Shown piece by piece: positions 25,584 to 34,855 of a stretch of 64,000 nt of DNA. This DNA is from Myxococcales bacterium. GTDB taxonomy: Bacteria > Myxococcota_A > Polyangia > Polyangiales > Ga0077539. The notes below the pieces were generated by a model. That model worked only from the letters and a program-made list of their open reading frames with translations. It was not told the DNA's origin and searched no databases. The stretch lies in NCBI GenBank assembly GCA_016792845.1, contig JAEUKH010000031.1, positions 124,001 through 188,000 on the forward strand, written 5' to 3'. The translations under genes were made by a program, and so were the position numbers. Every line of letters begins with the position of its first letter. The stretch's first letter is position 1.

Positions 25584-27959
25584 ATGGACGCATCGCAGCT
25601 CGTGGCCCTCTTGGGCCCTACCAACACCGGCAAGACGCATCGCGCGATCGAGCGCATGCTCGACTTCGACTCGGGCATGATCGGCCTGCCGCTTCGGCTC
25701 CTGGCGCGCGAGGTCTACGACAAGCTCACCGCCCGGCTCGGCGAGTCTCGGGTGGCCCTGGTCACCGGCGAAGAGAAGCGCATCCCGCGACGGCCCGATT
25801 ACTGGGTCGCCACCACCGAGGCGATGCCCCTCTCGCGCGAGGTCGACTTCGTGGCCGTCGACGAGATCCAGCTCGCGGCGCACCCCCAACGCGGGCATGT
25901 GTTCACCGATCGGCTCTTGCACGCGCGGGGGCGGCGCGAGACGTGGTTCCTCGGCAGCGACACGATGCGCGGGGTGCTCGAGACGCTGGTGCCCGCGGCG
26001 AAGGTGAGCGCCCACCCGCGCTTCTCGAAGCTCTCTCACGCGGGCTCGCTGCCCCTCGGTCGGGTGCCTCCGCGCTCGGCGGTGGTGTGCTTCTCGATCG
26101 ACCAGGTCTACGCCGTGGCCGAGAAGCTCAGGGTCTTGCGCGGCGGCGCGGCGGTGGTGCTCGGCGCCCTGTCGCCCCGCACCCGCAACGCCCAGGTCGC
26201 GATGTTTCAGAGCGGCGAGGTCGACTACCTCGTGGCCACCGACGCCATCGGCATGGGGCTCAACCTCGACCTCCGCCACGTCGCGTTCACGAGCCTGCGC
26301 AAGTTCGACGGCCGCGACCTGCGGGGCCTCGACCCGAGCGAGCTCGCGCAAATCGCAGGCCGCGCGGGGCGCTACCTCCAAGACGGCACCTTCGGCGCGG
26401 TGGCGCCGCTCGAGCTCCCCGTGGGCCTCACCGACGCCATCGAGCAGCACCTCTTTGAGCCCCTCAAGCGGGTCCAGTGGCGACGCCATACGCTCGATTT
26501 CAGCACCGTCGAAGCCCTCTCTGTGAGCCTCCAGGAGCCGCCCCGGAGGCACGGTCTCGCGCGGGTCATCGACGCCGACGACACCTCGGCGCTGCTCAAG
26601 CTCGCCGCGCGGCGCGACGTCATGGCCCGGGTGAAGACCCCCCAAGACGTGGCCCAACTCTGGGAGGTGTGCTGCATCCCCGATTATCGAAAGCTCCTCT
26701 TCGAAGCCCACGTCGATTTTCTGGCCGAGATCTTCCTCGCGCTGGGCGGGCCCTCGGGGCAGCTCGGCGACGCCTTCCTGGAGGCCCGCATCGCCCCCTA
26801 CGCCGACACCGAGGGCGACGTCGAATCGCTCGTGGCCCGCATCGCCGCCGTGCGCGCGTGGACCTACGTCAGCAACCAATCACACTGGCTCGCGCACCCC
26901 GAGACCTGGCAAGCGCGCACCCGCGCCCTCGAAGACAAGCTCAGCGACGCCCTCCACGCGCGCCTCGTGCTGCGCTTCGTCGATCAGCCCCACACCGCCC
27001 GGAGCGCCGCCGCGAACGCCCGCCCCCGCGCCCGAACGGCCCCCAAACCCGAGACCCCCGACCTCGACCCGCGGCACCCCTTCGCGGCCCTCAAGGGCCT
27101 CAAGGCGGCCATGCAGCCGGCCCCCCAACCCGGCCCCGAGGTGCTGCCCGGGCAGTGGCTCGAAGCCCTCATCGGGGCCGACCACGCGCGGCTCACCATC
27201 GACGAAAAACATCGCATTGTCGATACCTTAAGTACACCACCGCGGCCCCTCGCGCGGCTCCTCCCGGGGTCGAGCCCCCTCGCGCCGGAGCTCCGCCTCG
27301 TGGGCCTCGACGCGTTCGGCGGCGGCGCGCGCAACCGCCTCCACCGTCGGCTCACGGCGTGGGTCCGCGACGCCCTCACCCTGGCGCTGAGCCCCCTCGA
27401 CGCGCTCGCCCGCGAGAGCAGCCCCTTGCGCGGCATCGCGTACCGCCTGGAGCACGCCCTCGGGGCCCTCCCCCGCGCGCAGCTCGACGACCTCCTGGTG
27501 GCCCTCGACGACCGCGAGCGCGAGGCCCTCGCTGCGCGCGGGGTGCGCTGCGGTCACAGCATGGTCTGGGTCACCTCGCACGAGTCGCCGACCGCGTACG
27601 ACGCCCGGTGGCCCTTCGCGGCGGTGTTCTGGGGCCTCGGCGACGCGCACCCGTCGCCCCGGGGCGCCCCGAGCTTCGCGTGGTGGCCGAAGGTGCCCGT
27701 CGCCGCGGCGTGGGCCCTCGGATACGCCGTCGTGGCCGGCCGGGCGGTGCGCGTCGACCTGACCGAGACCCTGCGCGACCGAGACCCTCGCGCGCTCAGC
27801 GCGACGCTGCGATGCAGCGCACGCGAGGCCGAGCGGGTGCTCTCGGCCTTCGCCGCCGAGCGGCCTGTGGTAGCGTCGCGGCCGCGTGATGAGAGTTCAG
27901 ATCGACCCCGAGATGGTGAGGCACACGGCGAGCCTCGCGAGGCTGTCGCTCACGAGTGA
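25584..27959 (+). CDS. SUV3-like DExH RNA helicase
   Basis: A 791-residue protein. Motif I is GPTNTGKTH (11-19). Motif II is DEIQLAAHPQRGHVFTDRLL, with DEIQ in place of DEAD. FLGSDTM follows. Motifs V/VI are LVATDAIGMGLNLDL and QIAGRAGRYLQDGTFG. The whole ordering and the SLRKFDG block match the SUV3 family, the helicase of the mitochondrial degradosome, which has bacterial relatives. A long C-terminal region (from ~residue 380) is Pro/Ala-rich and poorly conserved. A role in RNA turnover is inferred. The last 71 bases overlap gatC in another frame, tying it to the translation genes downstream. Confidence 0.85.
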   Translation: MDASQLVALLGPTNTGKTHRAIERMLDFDSGMIGLPLRLLAREVYDKLTARLGESRVALVTGEEKRIPRRPDYWVATTEAMPLSREVDFVAVDEIQLAAHPQRGHVFTDRLLHARGRRETWFLGSDTMRGVLETLVPAAKVSAHPRFSKLSHAGSLPLGRVPPRSAVVCFSIDQVYAVAEKLRVLRGGAAVVLGALSPRTRNAQVAMFQSGEVDYLVATDAIGMGLNLDLRHVAFTSLRKFDGRDLRGLDPSELAQIAGRAGRYLQDGTFGAVAPLELPVGLTDAIEQHLFEPLKRVQWRRHTLDFSTVEALSVSLQEPPRRHGLARVIDADDTSALLKLAARRDVMARVKTPQDVAQLWEVCCIPDYRKLLFEAHVDFLAEIFLALGGPSGQLGDAFLEARIAPYADTEGDVESLVARIAAVRAWTYVSNQSHWLAHPETWQARTRALEDKLSDALHARLVLRFVDQPHTARSAAANARPRARTAPKPETPDLDPRHPFAALKGLKAAMQPAPQPGPEVLPGQWLEALIGADHARLTIDEKHRIVDTLSTPPRPLARLLPGSSPLAPELRLVGLDAFGGGARNRLHRRLTAWVRDALTLALSPLDALARESSPLRGIAYRLEHALGALPRAQLDDLLVALDDREREALAARGVRCGHSMVWVTSHESPTAYDARWPFAAVFWGLGDAHPSPRGAPSFAWWPKVPVAAAWALGYAVVAGRAVRVDLTETLRDRDPRALSATLRCSAREAERVLSAFAAERPVVASRPRDESSDRPRDGEAHGEPREAVAHE

Positions 27960-28179
27960 GGCCTGCGCCGCGCTGGCGCCCCAACTCGCGGCCATCGTGC
28001 GCTACCTCGACGCCCTCGACGCCCTCGCGTCGGGCGCCTCGCCCCTCGACGGCGCGCCCACACCCCTCGACGGTGATGTCGCGGCCCCGTCGCTGCCGCG
28101 CGACGCAGCCCTCGCGGCGGCGCCGGTCGCCAGCGAGACCGGCTTCGTCGTGCCCCAGTTCGTCGGAGACCCGGCGTGA
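27889..28179 (+). CDS. gatC: Asp/Glu-tRNA amidotransferase subunit C
   Basis: A 96-residue subunit. GatC features are RVQIDPEMVRHTASLARLSL at the N-terminus and a helical IVRYLDALDAL segment, then an Ala/Pro-rich stretch and a C-terminal tail TGFVVPQFVGDPA. The GatCAB amidotransferase converts Glu-tRNA(Gln) and Asp-tRNA(Asn) to the amidated forms. Start at ATG 27889, with a GTG one codon earlier. It lies largely inside the helicase 3' end (71-base overlap) and its stop overlaps the gatA start. Confidence 0.9.
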   Translation: MRVQIDPEMVRHTASLARLSLTSEACAALAPQLAAIVRYLDALDALASGASPLDGAPTPLDGDVAAPSLPRDAALAAAPVASETGFVVPQFVGDPA

Positions 28180-29633
28180 ACCTCACGGCCTTGCCCGTCT
28201 CGACGCTGCGCGAAGGGTTGCGCCAACGCCGCTGGTGTGTGCGCGAGATCGTCGACGCCCAGCTCGCTGAGATCGCCCGGGTCGAGCCGTCGGTGAAGGC
28301 CTTTCTGCACCTCGCCGAGGCCTCGCTCCGCGACGCCGCCGGGGCCCTCGACGCCCGATTGGAGCGCCCCCACGCGATCGACGCGCTGCCCCTCGCGGGC
28401 GCCGTGGTGGCCGTCAAAGACGCGTTCTGCACCCGCGCCATGCCCACCACCTGCGGGTCGAAAATGCTCGAAGGATACAGGGCCCCCTACGACGCCACCG
28501 CCGTCGAACGCCTCGAAGCCGCAGGCGCCCTCCTCGTCGGCAAGACCAACATGGACGAGTTCGCCATGGGCTCGTCGACCGAGCACTCTGCCTACTTCGC
28601 CACCCGCAACCCCTACGACCTCACGCGCACCCCCGGCGGCTCCTCAGGCGGGAGCGCCGCCGCCGTCGCCGCCCGCATGGCCCCCGTCGCCCTCGGCTCC
28701 GACACCGGCGGCTCAGTGCGCCAGCCCGCCGCCCTCACCGGCGTCGTGGGCTTCAAGCCAGGCTACGGGCGCATCTCGCGCTACGGGCTCGTGGCCTTCG
28801 CGTCGAGCCTCGACGTGGTCGCCCCCTTCGCCCGCACCGTCGACGATGTTCACAGTGTATACATCGCCCTGGCCGGGCGCGACGGTCGCGACCCGACGGC
28901 GGTCGAGGCGCCGGTCGAGGGCGGGGCGCTCGTGGCGGCGCCGCTCAGGGGGCTTCGGGTGGGCGTACCGCGCGAGTACTTGGGCCCTGGGGTCGAGGCC
29001 GCGGTGGGCGACGCGGTCGCGGCGAGCCTCGCGTTGATGCGGGCCGCGGGCGCCGAGGTGATCGACCTGTCGATGCCGCACACGGCCCTCGCGGGGCCTT
29101 GTTACTACGTCCTCGCGCCGGCCGAGGCGAGCTCGAACCTCGCGCGCTTTGACGGGGTGCGCTACGGGCTTCGGGCGCCCGCGCGGGAGCTCCTCGGCAT
29201 GTACGGCGCGACCCGCGACGCGGGCTTCGGCGACGAGGTCAAGCGGCGCATCTTGATCGGCACCTTCGTGCTCTCGGCGGGCTACGTCGACGCGTACTAC
29301 GCCCAGGCCCAGCGCGCGCGGGCGTTGATCGCCGACGACTTCGTGCGCGCCTTCGCCCGGTGCGACGTGCTCGTGACGCCGACCTCGCCCACGACGGCCT
29401 TCGCCCTCGGCGCGCGCCACCACGACCCTGTGGCGATGTACCAGGCCGACCTCTGCACGCTGCCGGCCTCGCTCGCGGGCGTGCCTGCGATCAGCCTCCC
29501 GGTGGGCCTCGACGGGGCGGGCCTCCCGGTGGGTCTTCAGCTGATCGGGCCCCGCCTCGGCGAGCGGCGCCTCCTCGAAATTGCCGCGGCGGTAGAGTCA
29601 CTCCACCGTCAGCTCCCTCCTCCGACCTTGTGA
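28176..29633 (+). CDS. gatA: Asp/Glu-tRNA amidotransferase subunit A
   Basis: A 485-residue amidase-signature enzyme. The catalytic triad is visible: Lys81 (AVVAVKDAF), the cis-Ser156 in TPGGSSGGSAAA, and nucleophile Ser180 in GSDTGGSVRQPA. GatA liberates ammonia from glutamine for GatB. Start GTG 28176 lies in a GTGA overlap with gatC. No gatB is present in the window: the gene after gatA is tyrS, so gatB must lie elsewhere. An imperfect palindrome inside the gene (28846-28866) resembles the site upstream of the Ppx/GppA gene. Confidence 0.95.
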   Translation: MNLTALPVSTLREGLRQRRWCVREIVDAQLAEIARVEPSVKAFLHLAEASLRDAAGALDARLERPHAIDALPLAGAVVAVKDAFCTRAMPTTCGSKMLEGYRAPYDATAVERLEAAGALLVGKTNMDEFAMGSSTEHSAYFATRNPYDLTRTPGGSSGGSAAAVAARMAPVALGSDTGGSVRQPAALTGVVGFKPGYGRISRYGLVAFASSLDVVAPFARTVDDVHSVYIALAGRDGRDPTAVEAPVEGGALVAAPLRGLRVGVPREYLGPGVEAAVGDAVAASLALMRAAGAEVIDLSMPHTALAGPCYYVLAPAEASSNLARFDGVRYGLRAPARELLGMYGATRDAGFGDEVKRRILIGTFVLSAGYVDAYYAQAQRARALIADDFVRAFARCDVLVTPTSPTTAFALGARHHDPVAMYQADLCTLPASLAGVPAISLPVGLDGAGLPVGLQLIGPRLGERRLLEIAAAVESLHRQLPPPTL

Positions 29634-29641
29634 ACGCAGCG

Positions 29642-30925
29642 ATGAACCTTCTCGAAGACTTTCGGGCCCGCGGGCTCTTGCATCAGGCCAGCCACGAAGA
29701 GCAGCTCTCGGCGGCCCTGGCCGCGGGCGTGGTCACGGGCTACGTGGGCTTCGACCCGACGGCGTCGAGCCTCCACGTCGGTCACCTCTTGCCGATCATG
29801 CTCTTGGTGCGGCTCCAGCGCGCCGGGCACCGCCCCATCGCCCTCGTCGGCGGCGCCACGGGGCTCATCGGCGACCCCTCGGGCAAGGCCGCCGAGCGCA
29901 CGATGCAGAGCCTCGACGAGGTGTCGGCCAATGTAGAGGCCATCCGCGCGCAGCTCGCGCGGTTTTTGCGCTTCGACGACAGCCCCACGGGGGCCCAGCT
30001 GCTCAACAACCACGCGTGGCTCGGGTCGATGGGGCTCTTGGCCTTCTTGCGCGACGTGGGCAAGCATTTCTCGGTCAACGCGATGGTGCAGCGCGACTCG
30101 GTGAAGAACCGCCTTGAGCAGCGCGAGCAGGGCATTTCGTACACCGAGTTCAGCTACATGTTGCTCCAGGCGTACGACTTCCTGGCGCTCTACGACCGCC
30201 TCGGGTGCACGCTCCAGATGGGCGGCAGCGACCAGTGGGGCAACATCGTCTCGGGGGCCGACCTGATCCGTCGGCTGCGCGACGCCCAGGCCTTCGCCAT
30301 CACGGCGCCGCTCTTGACCCGGGCCGACGGCACGAAGTTCGGCAAGAGCGAGGGCGGCAACGTGTGGCTCGACCCGGCCCTCACCTCGCCGTACGAGTTC
30401 TACCAATTCTGGCTCAACGCCAGCGACGACGACGTGGGCAAGCTCCTGCGGTTCTTCACCCTCTTGCCCGTCACCGAGATCGACGCCCTGCTCGACGCGC
30501 ACGGCCAAGACCCCGGCAAGCGCCTCGCCCAGCGGAGCCTCGCCGAGGCCGTCACGACCCTCGTCCACGGCGCCGAGGGCCTCTCGCGGGCTAAGTCTGC
30601 CACCGCGGTCTTGTTCGGCGACGCGCCCTTCAGCGACCTCTCGGCCGACGAGCTTGAGGCCGCCTTCAAGGGCGCCCCAAGCCACAGCGTGCCCCGGTCG
30701 GCCCTCGGCACCAACGACGCGGCCCTGGTCGAGCTCGCCGCCGCCGCGGGGCTCTTCAAGTCAAAGAGCGAGGCCCGCACCACCATGAGCAAGGGCGGGC
30801 TCTCGCTCAACAAAGAGCCCGTCACCGACCCGCGCCGCGCGCTCGTCGAGGCCGACCTCATCGCGGGCCGCTTCGCGGTGCTTCGCAAAGGCAAAAAGAG
30901 CTGGCACGTCGTGCGGGTCGCGTAG
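29642..30925 (+). CDS. tyrS: Tyrosyl-tRNA synthetase
   Basis: A 427-residue class Ic synthetase. The HIGH motif is HVGH (45-48). The KMSKS loop is KFGKS (232-236). QMGGSDQWGNI forms the tyrosine pocket. A C-terminal S4 RNA-binding domain has KSKSEARTTMSKGGLSLN. It charges tRNA(Tyr) with tyrosine. Start at ATG 29642; the GTG at 29630 (four codons earlier, overlapping the gatA stop as GTGA) is an equally reasonable choice. It belongs to the helicase-gatC-gatA-tyrS operon. Confidence 0.96.
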   Translation: MNLLEDFRARGLLHQASHEEQLSAALAAGVVTGYVGFDPTASSLHVGHLLPIMLLVRLQRAGHRPIALVGGATGLIGDPSGKAAERTMQSLDEVSANVEAIRAQLARFLRFDDSPTGAQLLNNHAWLGSMGLLAFLRDVGKHFSVNAMVQRDSVKNRLEQREQGISYTEFSYMLLQAYDFLALYDRLGCTLQMGGSDQWGNIVSGADLIRRLRDAQAFAITAPLLTRADGTKFGKSEGGNVWLDPALTSPYEFYQFWLNASDDDVGKLLRFFTLLPVTEIDALLDAHGQDPGKRLAQRSLAEAVTTLVHGAEGLSRAKSATAVLFGDAPFSDLSADELEAAFKGAPSHSVPRSALGTNDAALVELAAAAGLFKSKSEARTTMSKGGLSLNKEPVTDPRRALVEADLIAGRFAVLRKGKKSWHVVRVA

Positions 30926-30932
30926 CCCCGCG

Positions 30933-31961
30933 TCAGGCGTCAAAGCGCAGGGTGTAGAGCCACTCTTGGTTCTTGAGGTGGCTCACCCGCCCGACCTTCT
31001 CGCCGCGCGGGTTGTAGATGCCGATGCGGGCGCCCACATACCGCGGATACTCGACCTCTTTGCAGCTCAGCACCCCCGCCCCGCCCCGGGCCCCGCGGAG
31101 CACCGCTTCGAGACGTTCTCTCGAAAGAAAGCCCTCGTTGCTGAATGAGATCACCACCCCGCGGGCGCGGCTCTCTTCAATCAATCGCCGGAGGCTCTCT
31201 TCAAAGTTTCTTCGCTGGTTGAAGGGGCTCTGCTCGGCGCGGCAGTCGATCCGCTTCTGGGCTTTGCCGTACACGGCGGGCTTGTCCCACCGGATGAGGC
31301 TCTCCCAGATGTGGTAGTTCGCGCGGTACGCGTGCTGATTGTACGGCGGGTCGAGGTACAGCACGTCGGCGCTGAGCCGGCCGACGGCGTCGAGGGCGTC
31401 GCCGCGGTACGCCCGCCCCGCGCCCGCCGTCGCCCGCGGCAACACCTTCGGAACCCGCAGCGACAGCGGGCGAAACGACCGCGGCGCCCACTGCCTGAGG
31501 TACGCCATCTGGAGCCCCGTGGTCGAGTCGACCCGGTCGGCGGCCTCCATCAGCGCGGTGAGCAGCACCGCTTCGAGGCAGGGCTCCAGGCTCAGCCGCG
31601 CGATGCGCTCTCGAATGGCGTCGATGCGGGCGCCGTTCTGAGGTTGAAAGAAGTGCGCCCTCTCGCACCAGGTCTCGGTCACATACCCGGGGCGCCCGGG
31701 CAGCGCGTTCAGCTCATCGATCAAGCGCGTCGCGTCGTCGATGACCCGCTCGGCGTCGGCCTCGACGTAGCACCGCGCGAGGGTCTCGGCGTAATGGTTG
31801 TGGTCATTCGAGAAGACCTGAAACCCCGCGGCCTTGAGGGCGTGACCGACCCGCGACGTGCCTGAGAACAAATCGATCACCGACCGCGCCTCGGGCACCG
31901 CGGCCACGGCGTCGACGATCGACCCAACGAGCAATCGCTTTGAGCCAAGGTACTTGATCAC
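30933..31961 (-). CDS. Orphan DNA adenine methyltransferase (D12 class)
   Basis: A 342-residue DNA methyltransferase of the D12 (Dam-like) class. The N-terminal target for SAM binding is MIKYLGSKRLLVGSIV with VIDLFSGTSRVGHAL. The catalytic motif IV is DVLYLDPPYNQHAYR (DPPY). The specificity region lies between. No restriction endonuclease or specificity gene is adjacent, so this is an orphan enzyme or the remnant of a system. The recognition sequence is unknown. It is convergent with tyrS (7-base gap) and divergent from the LysR gene. Confidence 0.88.
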   Translation of the reverse strand: MIKYLGSKRLLVGSIVDAVAAVPEARSVIDLFSGTSRVGHALKAAGFQVFSNDHNHYAETLARCYVEADAERVIDDATRLIDELNALPGRPGYVTETWCERAHFFQPQNGARIDAIRERIARLSLEPCLEAVLLTALMEAADRVDSTTGLQMAYLRQWAPRSFRPLSLRVPKVLPRATAGAGRAYRGDALDAVGRLSADVLYLDPPYNQHAYRANYHIWESLIRWDKPAVYGKAQKRIDCRAEQSPFNQRRNFEESLRRLIEESRARGVVISFSNEGFLSRERLEAVLRGARGGAGVLSCKEVEYPRYVGARIGIYNPRGEKVGRVSHLKNQEWLYTLRFDA

Positions 31962-32038
31962 GGCCTGAGCACACCGCCCCGAAGCCCGACAAGAGATTGA
32001 CTCTCGCGCGGCCTTCGTTACACGCTGGCTCTATACCA

Positions 32039-32995
32039 ATGAACGGTCATGATCCCACCCCCTTCGGCGAGGTGGCGTTGTTTGTTCGTGTGGTCGAGGC
32101 TGGCAGCTTTGCCGCCGCCGCCCGGGCCCTCGGGGTGCCCCGGTCGACGCTCACCCGGGCCCTCTCGCGCCTCGAAGACGCGCGCCGGGTGAGGCTCCTC
32201 GTGCGCACCCCGCGGGCGGTCTCGCTCACCCCCGCGGGCCGCGCCTTCTTCGACGCCGTGGCGCCGCTCATCGAGGGGCTCCGCGAGGCCACCGAGACCC
32301 TCGGCGAGACCCAAGATCAGCCCCGCGGCACCCTCAAGCTCACGGCCCCCATCGACCTCGGCGAGACGCACCTGGCGCGGCTCCTGCGGGCCTACGCCGA
32401 GCGGTACCCGCAGGTTCGGGTCGAGCTCGACCTGTCGAGCCGCGTGGTCGACCTCGTGCGAGAGGGCTACGACGCGGCCTTTCGCGCGACCCGGCGCAAC
32501 GACCCCGACCTCGTGGCGCGGCGCCTCGCCGAGGCCAACATCGGCTATTTCGCCGCCCCCTCGTACCTCGCCGAGCACCCCGCGCCGCAGGGCCCCGAAG
32601 ACCTCGCGCAGCACGACACGGTGCTCTTCCTCCGCGGCAACGAGCCCGAGGTGTGGTCGCTCCACGGCCCCCGCGGCGCCCAACGCGAGGTGCGCGTCGG
32701 CCCCGGCAACGGGAGCGGCCGCTGCGGTCGCCTCGGCGGCAACGACTATTTCTTCGTGCGCGGGCTCTTGCGCGAGGGCGCCGGCATCGGCCCCTTGCCC
32801 CTCAGCGCGGGCGCCGTCGAGGTGAGCGCGGGCAAGCTCGTGCGGGTCTTGCCCGAGTGGCACGGCCTCGGCGGCACGATGTATTTCGTCTATCCCGCGG
32901 GCAAGCACATCCCCCGGCGCGTCACGGCCCTGCGCGACATGGCCCTCGAAGCCTTCAGAGACTTCGACGGCCCCCTCAAGACCGCCGCGCGGTAA
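32039..32995 (+). CDS. LysR-family transcriptional regulator
   Basis: A 318-residue protein. An N-terminal winged helix-turn-helix (FVRVVEAGSFAAAARALGV then PRSTLTRALSRLE) precedes the LysR substrate-binding domain (GTLKLTAPIDLGE onward). Start at ATG 32039; the frame runs upstream to 31997 (TTG). The sequence resembles the CrgA/YafC subgroup, which often control quinone or aldehyde reductases. The usual divergently controlled partner is absent, because the divergent neighbour is a DNA methyltransferase. The inducer is unknown. Confidence 0.9.
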   Translation: MNGHDPTPFGEVALFVRVVEAGSFAAAARALGVPRSTLTRALSRLEDARRVRLLVRTPRAVSLTPAGRAFFDAVAPLIEGLREATETLGETQDQPRGTLKLTAPIDLGETHLARLLRAYAERYPQVRVELDLSSRVVDLVREGYDAAFRATRRNDPDLVARRLAEANIGYFAAPSYLAEHPAPQGPEDLAQHDTVLFLRGNEPEVWSLHGPRGAQREVRVGPGNGSGRCGRLGGNDYFFVRGLLREGAGIGPLPLSAGAVEVSAGKLVRVLPEWHGLGGTMYFVYPAGKHIPRRVTALRDMALEAFRDFDGPLKTAAR

Positions 32996-33075
32996 CGTCT
33001 CACAACCACACGAGACTTCATAGGTTTTCAGGCTTTCCGCCCTCCCAACGCCGGGCCCCCGGGCGCCGCGCCCTT

Positions 33076-33479
33076 GCGGGTCTCTCCTGAGGTTTACCCG
33101 CGGAATTCAATTGAGTTGCGGGCATGAGCGGGCGCCCCGCGTCTGGTGCGACCTCACCCCTTGGGGGCGTACGGCCCTCGCGCCCCCTCTCCCTGTCAGG
33201 AGGGGCAAATATAGACAAACTCAACCATAAAACCCAATAATAAGACTTTTACTCAGCATATTACGGATATAATAATGAAGAATCAATTTGCACTTGTCGC
33301 GTTTTGCCCCTCTCCTGACAGGGAGAGGGGGCGCAAGGGCCGGGCATCTCCCAGGGGGTGAGGTCAGGCCAAGCGCAGGGCCGTACGCCCCCAGGGGGTG
33401 GGGTAACGTCGGGCGCCGATCGGCTCTCAAGCTCGCAAACACAAGGAAATTCCGCGGATAACCCTCAGGCGGGTCTCTC
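33076..33479. mobile_element. MITE-like fold-back element with 11-bp flanking direct repeat
   Basis: The element spans 33087-33468 (382 bp). Its ends are 21-bp terminal inverted repeats matching at 19 of 21 positions: CTGAGG..GCGGAATT at 33087-33107 and its complement at 33448-33468. An identical 11-bp direct repeat, GCGGGTCTCTC, abuts both ends (33076-33086 and 33469-33479), as expected of a target-site duplication. Inside are further inverted arms, CGCCCCCTCTCCCTGTCAGG (33181-33200, complement near 33314-33333) and a GGGGGCGTACGGCC block (complement at 33379-33392). An AT-rich core lies at 33210-33302. No transposase is encoded. It fills the 573-bp gap between the LysR and phosphatase-fold genes. 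Confidence 0.8.
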
Positions 33480-33568
33480 AGGGGGTCACGCCGCGAAGCG
33501 CCGACGCGGCCTCGGCGGGCCCTTGCGGCGCTACCGTCGAGGCCCTGCGGCGTGGTACCACCGCTGCG

Positions 33569-34855
33569 ATGAAGCGGGCCCACGGCGCTTGGGGGTTGTC
33601 TGCGTTGATGGCGGGGCTCGCGGCCTGCAACCAGAGCGGTGTCGCCTTGGGTGACGACCCGCTCGACAACGCCCTCCTCGAAGGCGACCCGCTCTTCGCG
33701 CACTACCAGGGAGTCACCACCGGGGCGCGCACGGTGGCCGACCTCTACGGCGAGGCCTTGCGGTTTACGGGCCGCCCTGTGCCGCGGGCGCTGCTCGGCG
33801 CGATGCAGGCGTCGAACCCGCCGGCCGCGCCCAACGCCGTGCCGCTCTCGGTGGTGAGCTTCAACGTCGCGATGCTCGACGTGTCGCTCTTCGGCGCCGT
33901 TCAGTACGGCCGCACGCCCTACCTCGACGCGCGGCGCGCGGTGGTGCCCGAGCTCGTGTTCTCTCAGGGCTATGACATCATCGGCCTGCAAGAGGTCTGG
34001 GCGTCGAGCGACCTCGCCCGCTTCCGCACCGTCGGCGCGGCCCGCGGGTACACCCTCTACAGCGCCTCCCGCGAGGGCTTCACCGACGGCCTCGTGATCG
34101 CCCTGCGGAGCGGCCTCGCCCCCCGCGGCGCGGCCACCCGGCACGCCCATTTCACCGAGATCGACGGGCTCGAGTACTTCCCCGCGCCGGGCTTCTCGCG
34201 GGGCTTCCTCGCGGTCGATTTTGAGCACCCGAGCCTCGGGCCCACCTCGGTGTATGTCTCGCATACGGCGGCCTTCCCCTCGGCCTGGCGTCTTCGCATG
34301 CACCACGCCCGCGAGATCGGCCTCGACGTGCGCCGCAATGTCTCGCCTCGGGCGCTCCTCTTCGTCTTGGGCGACCTCAACGCAGCGCCGTATTACCGCG
34401 CTGACACCTGGGCCCTCCCATCGGGCGGCAGCGAAGCCGGCTGGTACGCCAACACCCTGTCGTACCCCATCCTCATGCACTACACCGGCGCCGTCGACCT
34501 CACCATCCGCGGTCGCGGCCGCGACGACGCCGACCTCGACATCACCGCGGGCGACAGCGTCCCCAATGTCGCCTCGGCGAGCCTGCGCGAGCCCTTCGGC
34601 GCGGCCGCGTTTTGCGCCGCGGCGCCCGCCAACGCCTTCACCGCGACCGACTGCAACCCGTTGTATTTTCAACAATATGCGGGCACCGAGTACCCCGCCC
34701 GCATCGACTTCGTCTTCGGCCGCGACCCCGCCGCACGGATGCACGTCGCCGAGAGCCGCGTTGTCTTCCGCGACCCCATCGCGTACGGCGGCATCGTCGG
34801 GCCCCCGAGCGACCACTACGGCCAGCTCGTGCGGCTCCTGGTCGCCCCGCCCTGA
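33569..34855 (+). CDS. Endonuclease/exonuclease/phosphatase-family lipoprotein
   Basis: A 428-residue protein. The lipoprotein signal ends GLAAC. The catalytic landmarks of the DNase I / sphingomyelinase fold are in order: VVSFNVAMLDV (the Asn), IIGLQEVW (the Glu), VYVSHTAAF (the His), FVLGDLNAAPYY (the Asp/Asn pair), and PSDHYGQLV (the Asp/His pair). This is closest to secreted sphingomyelinase-C-like or inositol-phosphatase-like members, with the substrate unknown. Start at ATG 33569. Confidence 0.88.
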   Translation: MKRAHGAWGLSALMAGLAACNQSGVALGDDPLDNALLEGDPLFAHYQGVTTGARTVADLYGEALRFTGRPVPRALLGAMQASNPPAAPNAVPLSVVSFNVAMLDVSLFGAVQYGRTPYLDARRAVVPELVFSQGYDIIGLQEVWASSDLARFRTVGAARGYTLYSASREGFTDGLVIALRSGLAPRGAATRHAHFTEIDGLEYFPAPGFSRGFLAVDFEHPSLGPTSVYVSHTAAFPSAWRLRMHHAREIGLDVRRNVSPRALLFVLGDLNAAPYYRADTWALPSGGSEAGWYANTLSYPILMHYTGAVDLTIRGRGRDDADLDITAGDSVPNVASASLREPFGAAAFCAAAPANAFTATDCNPLYFQQYAGTEYPARIDFVFGRDPAARMHVAESRVVFRDPIAYGGIVGPPSDHYGQLVRLLVAPP

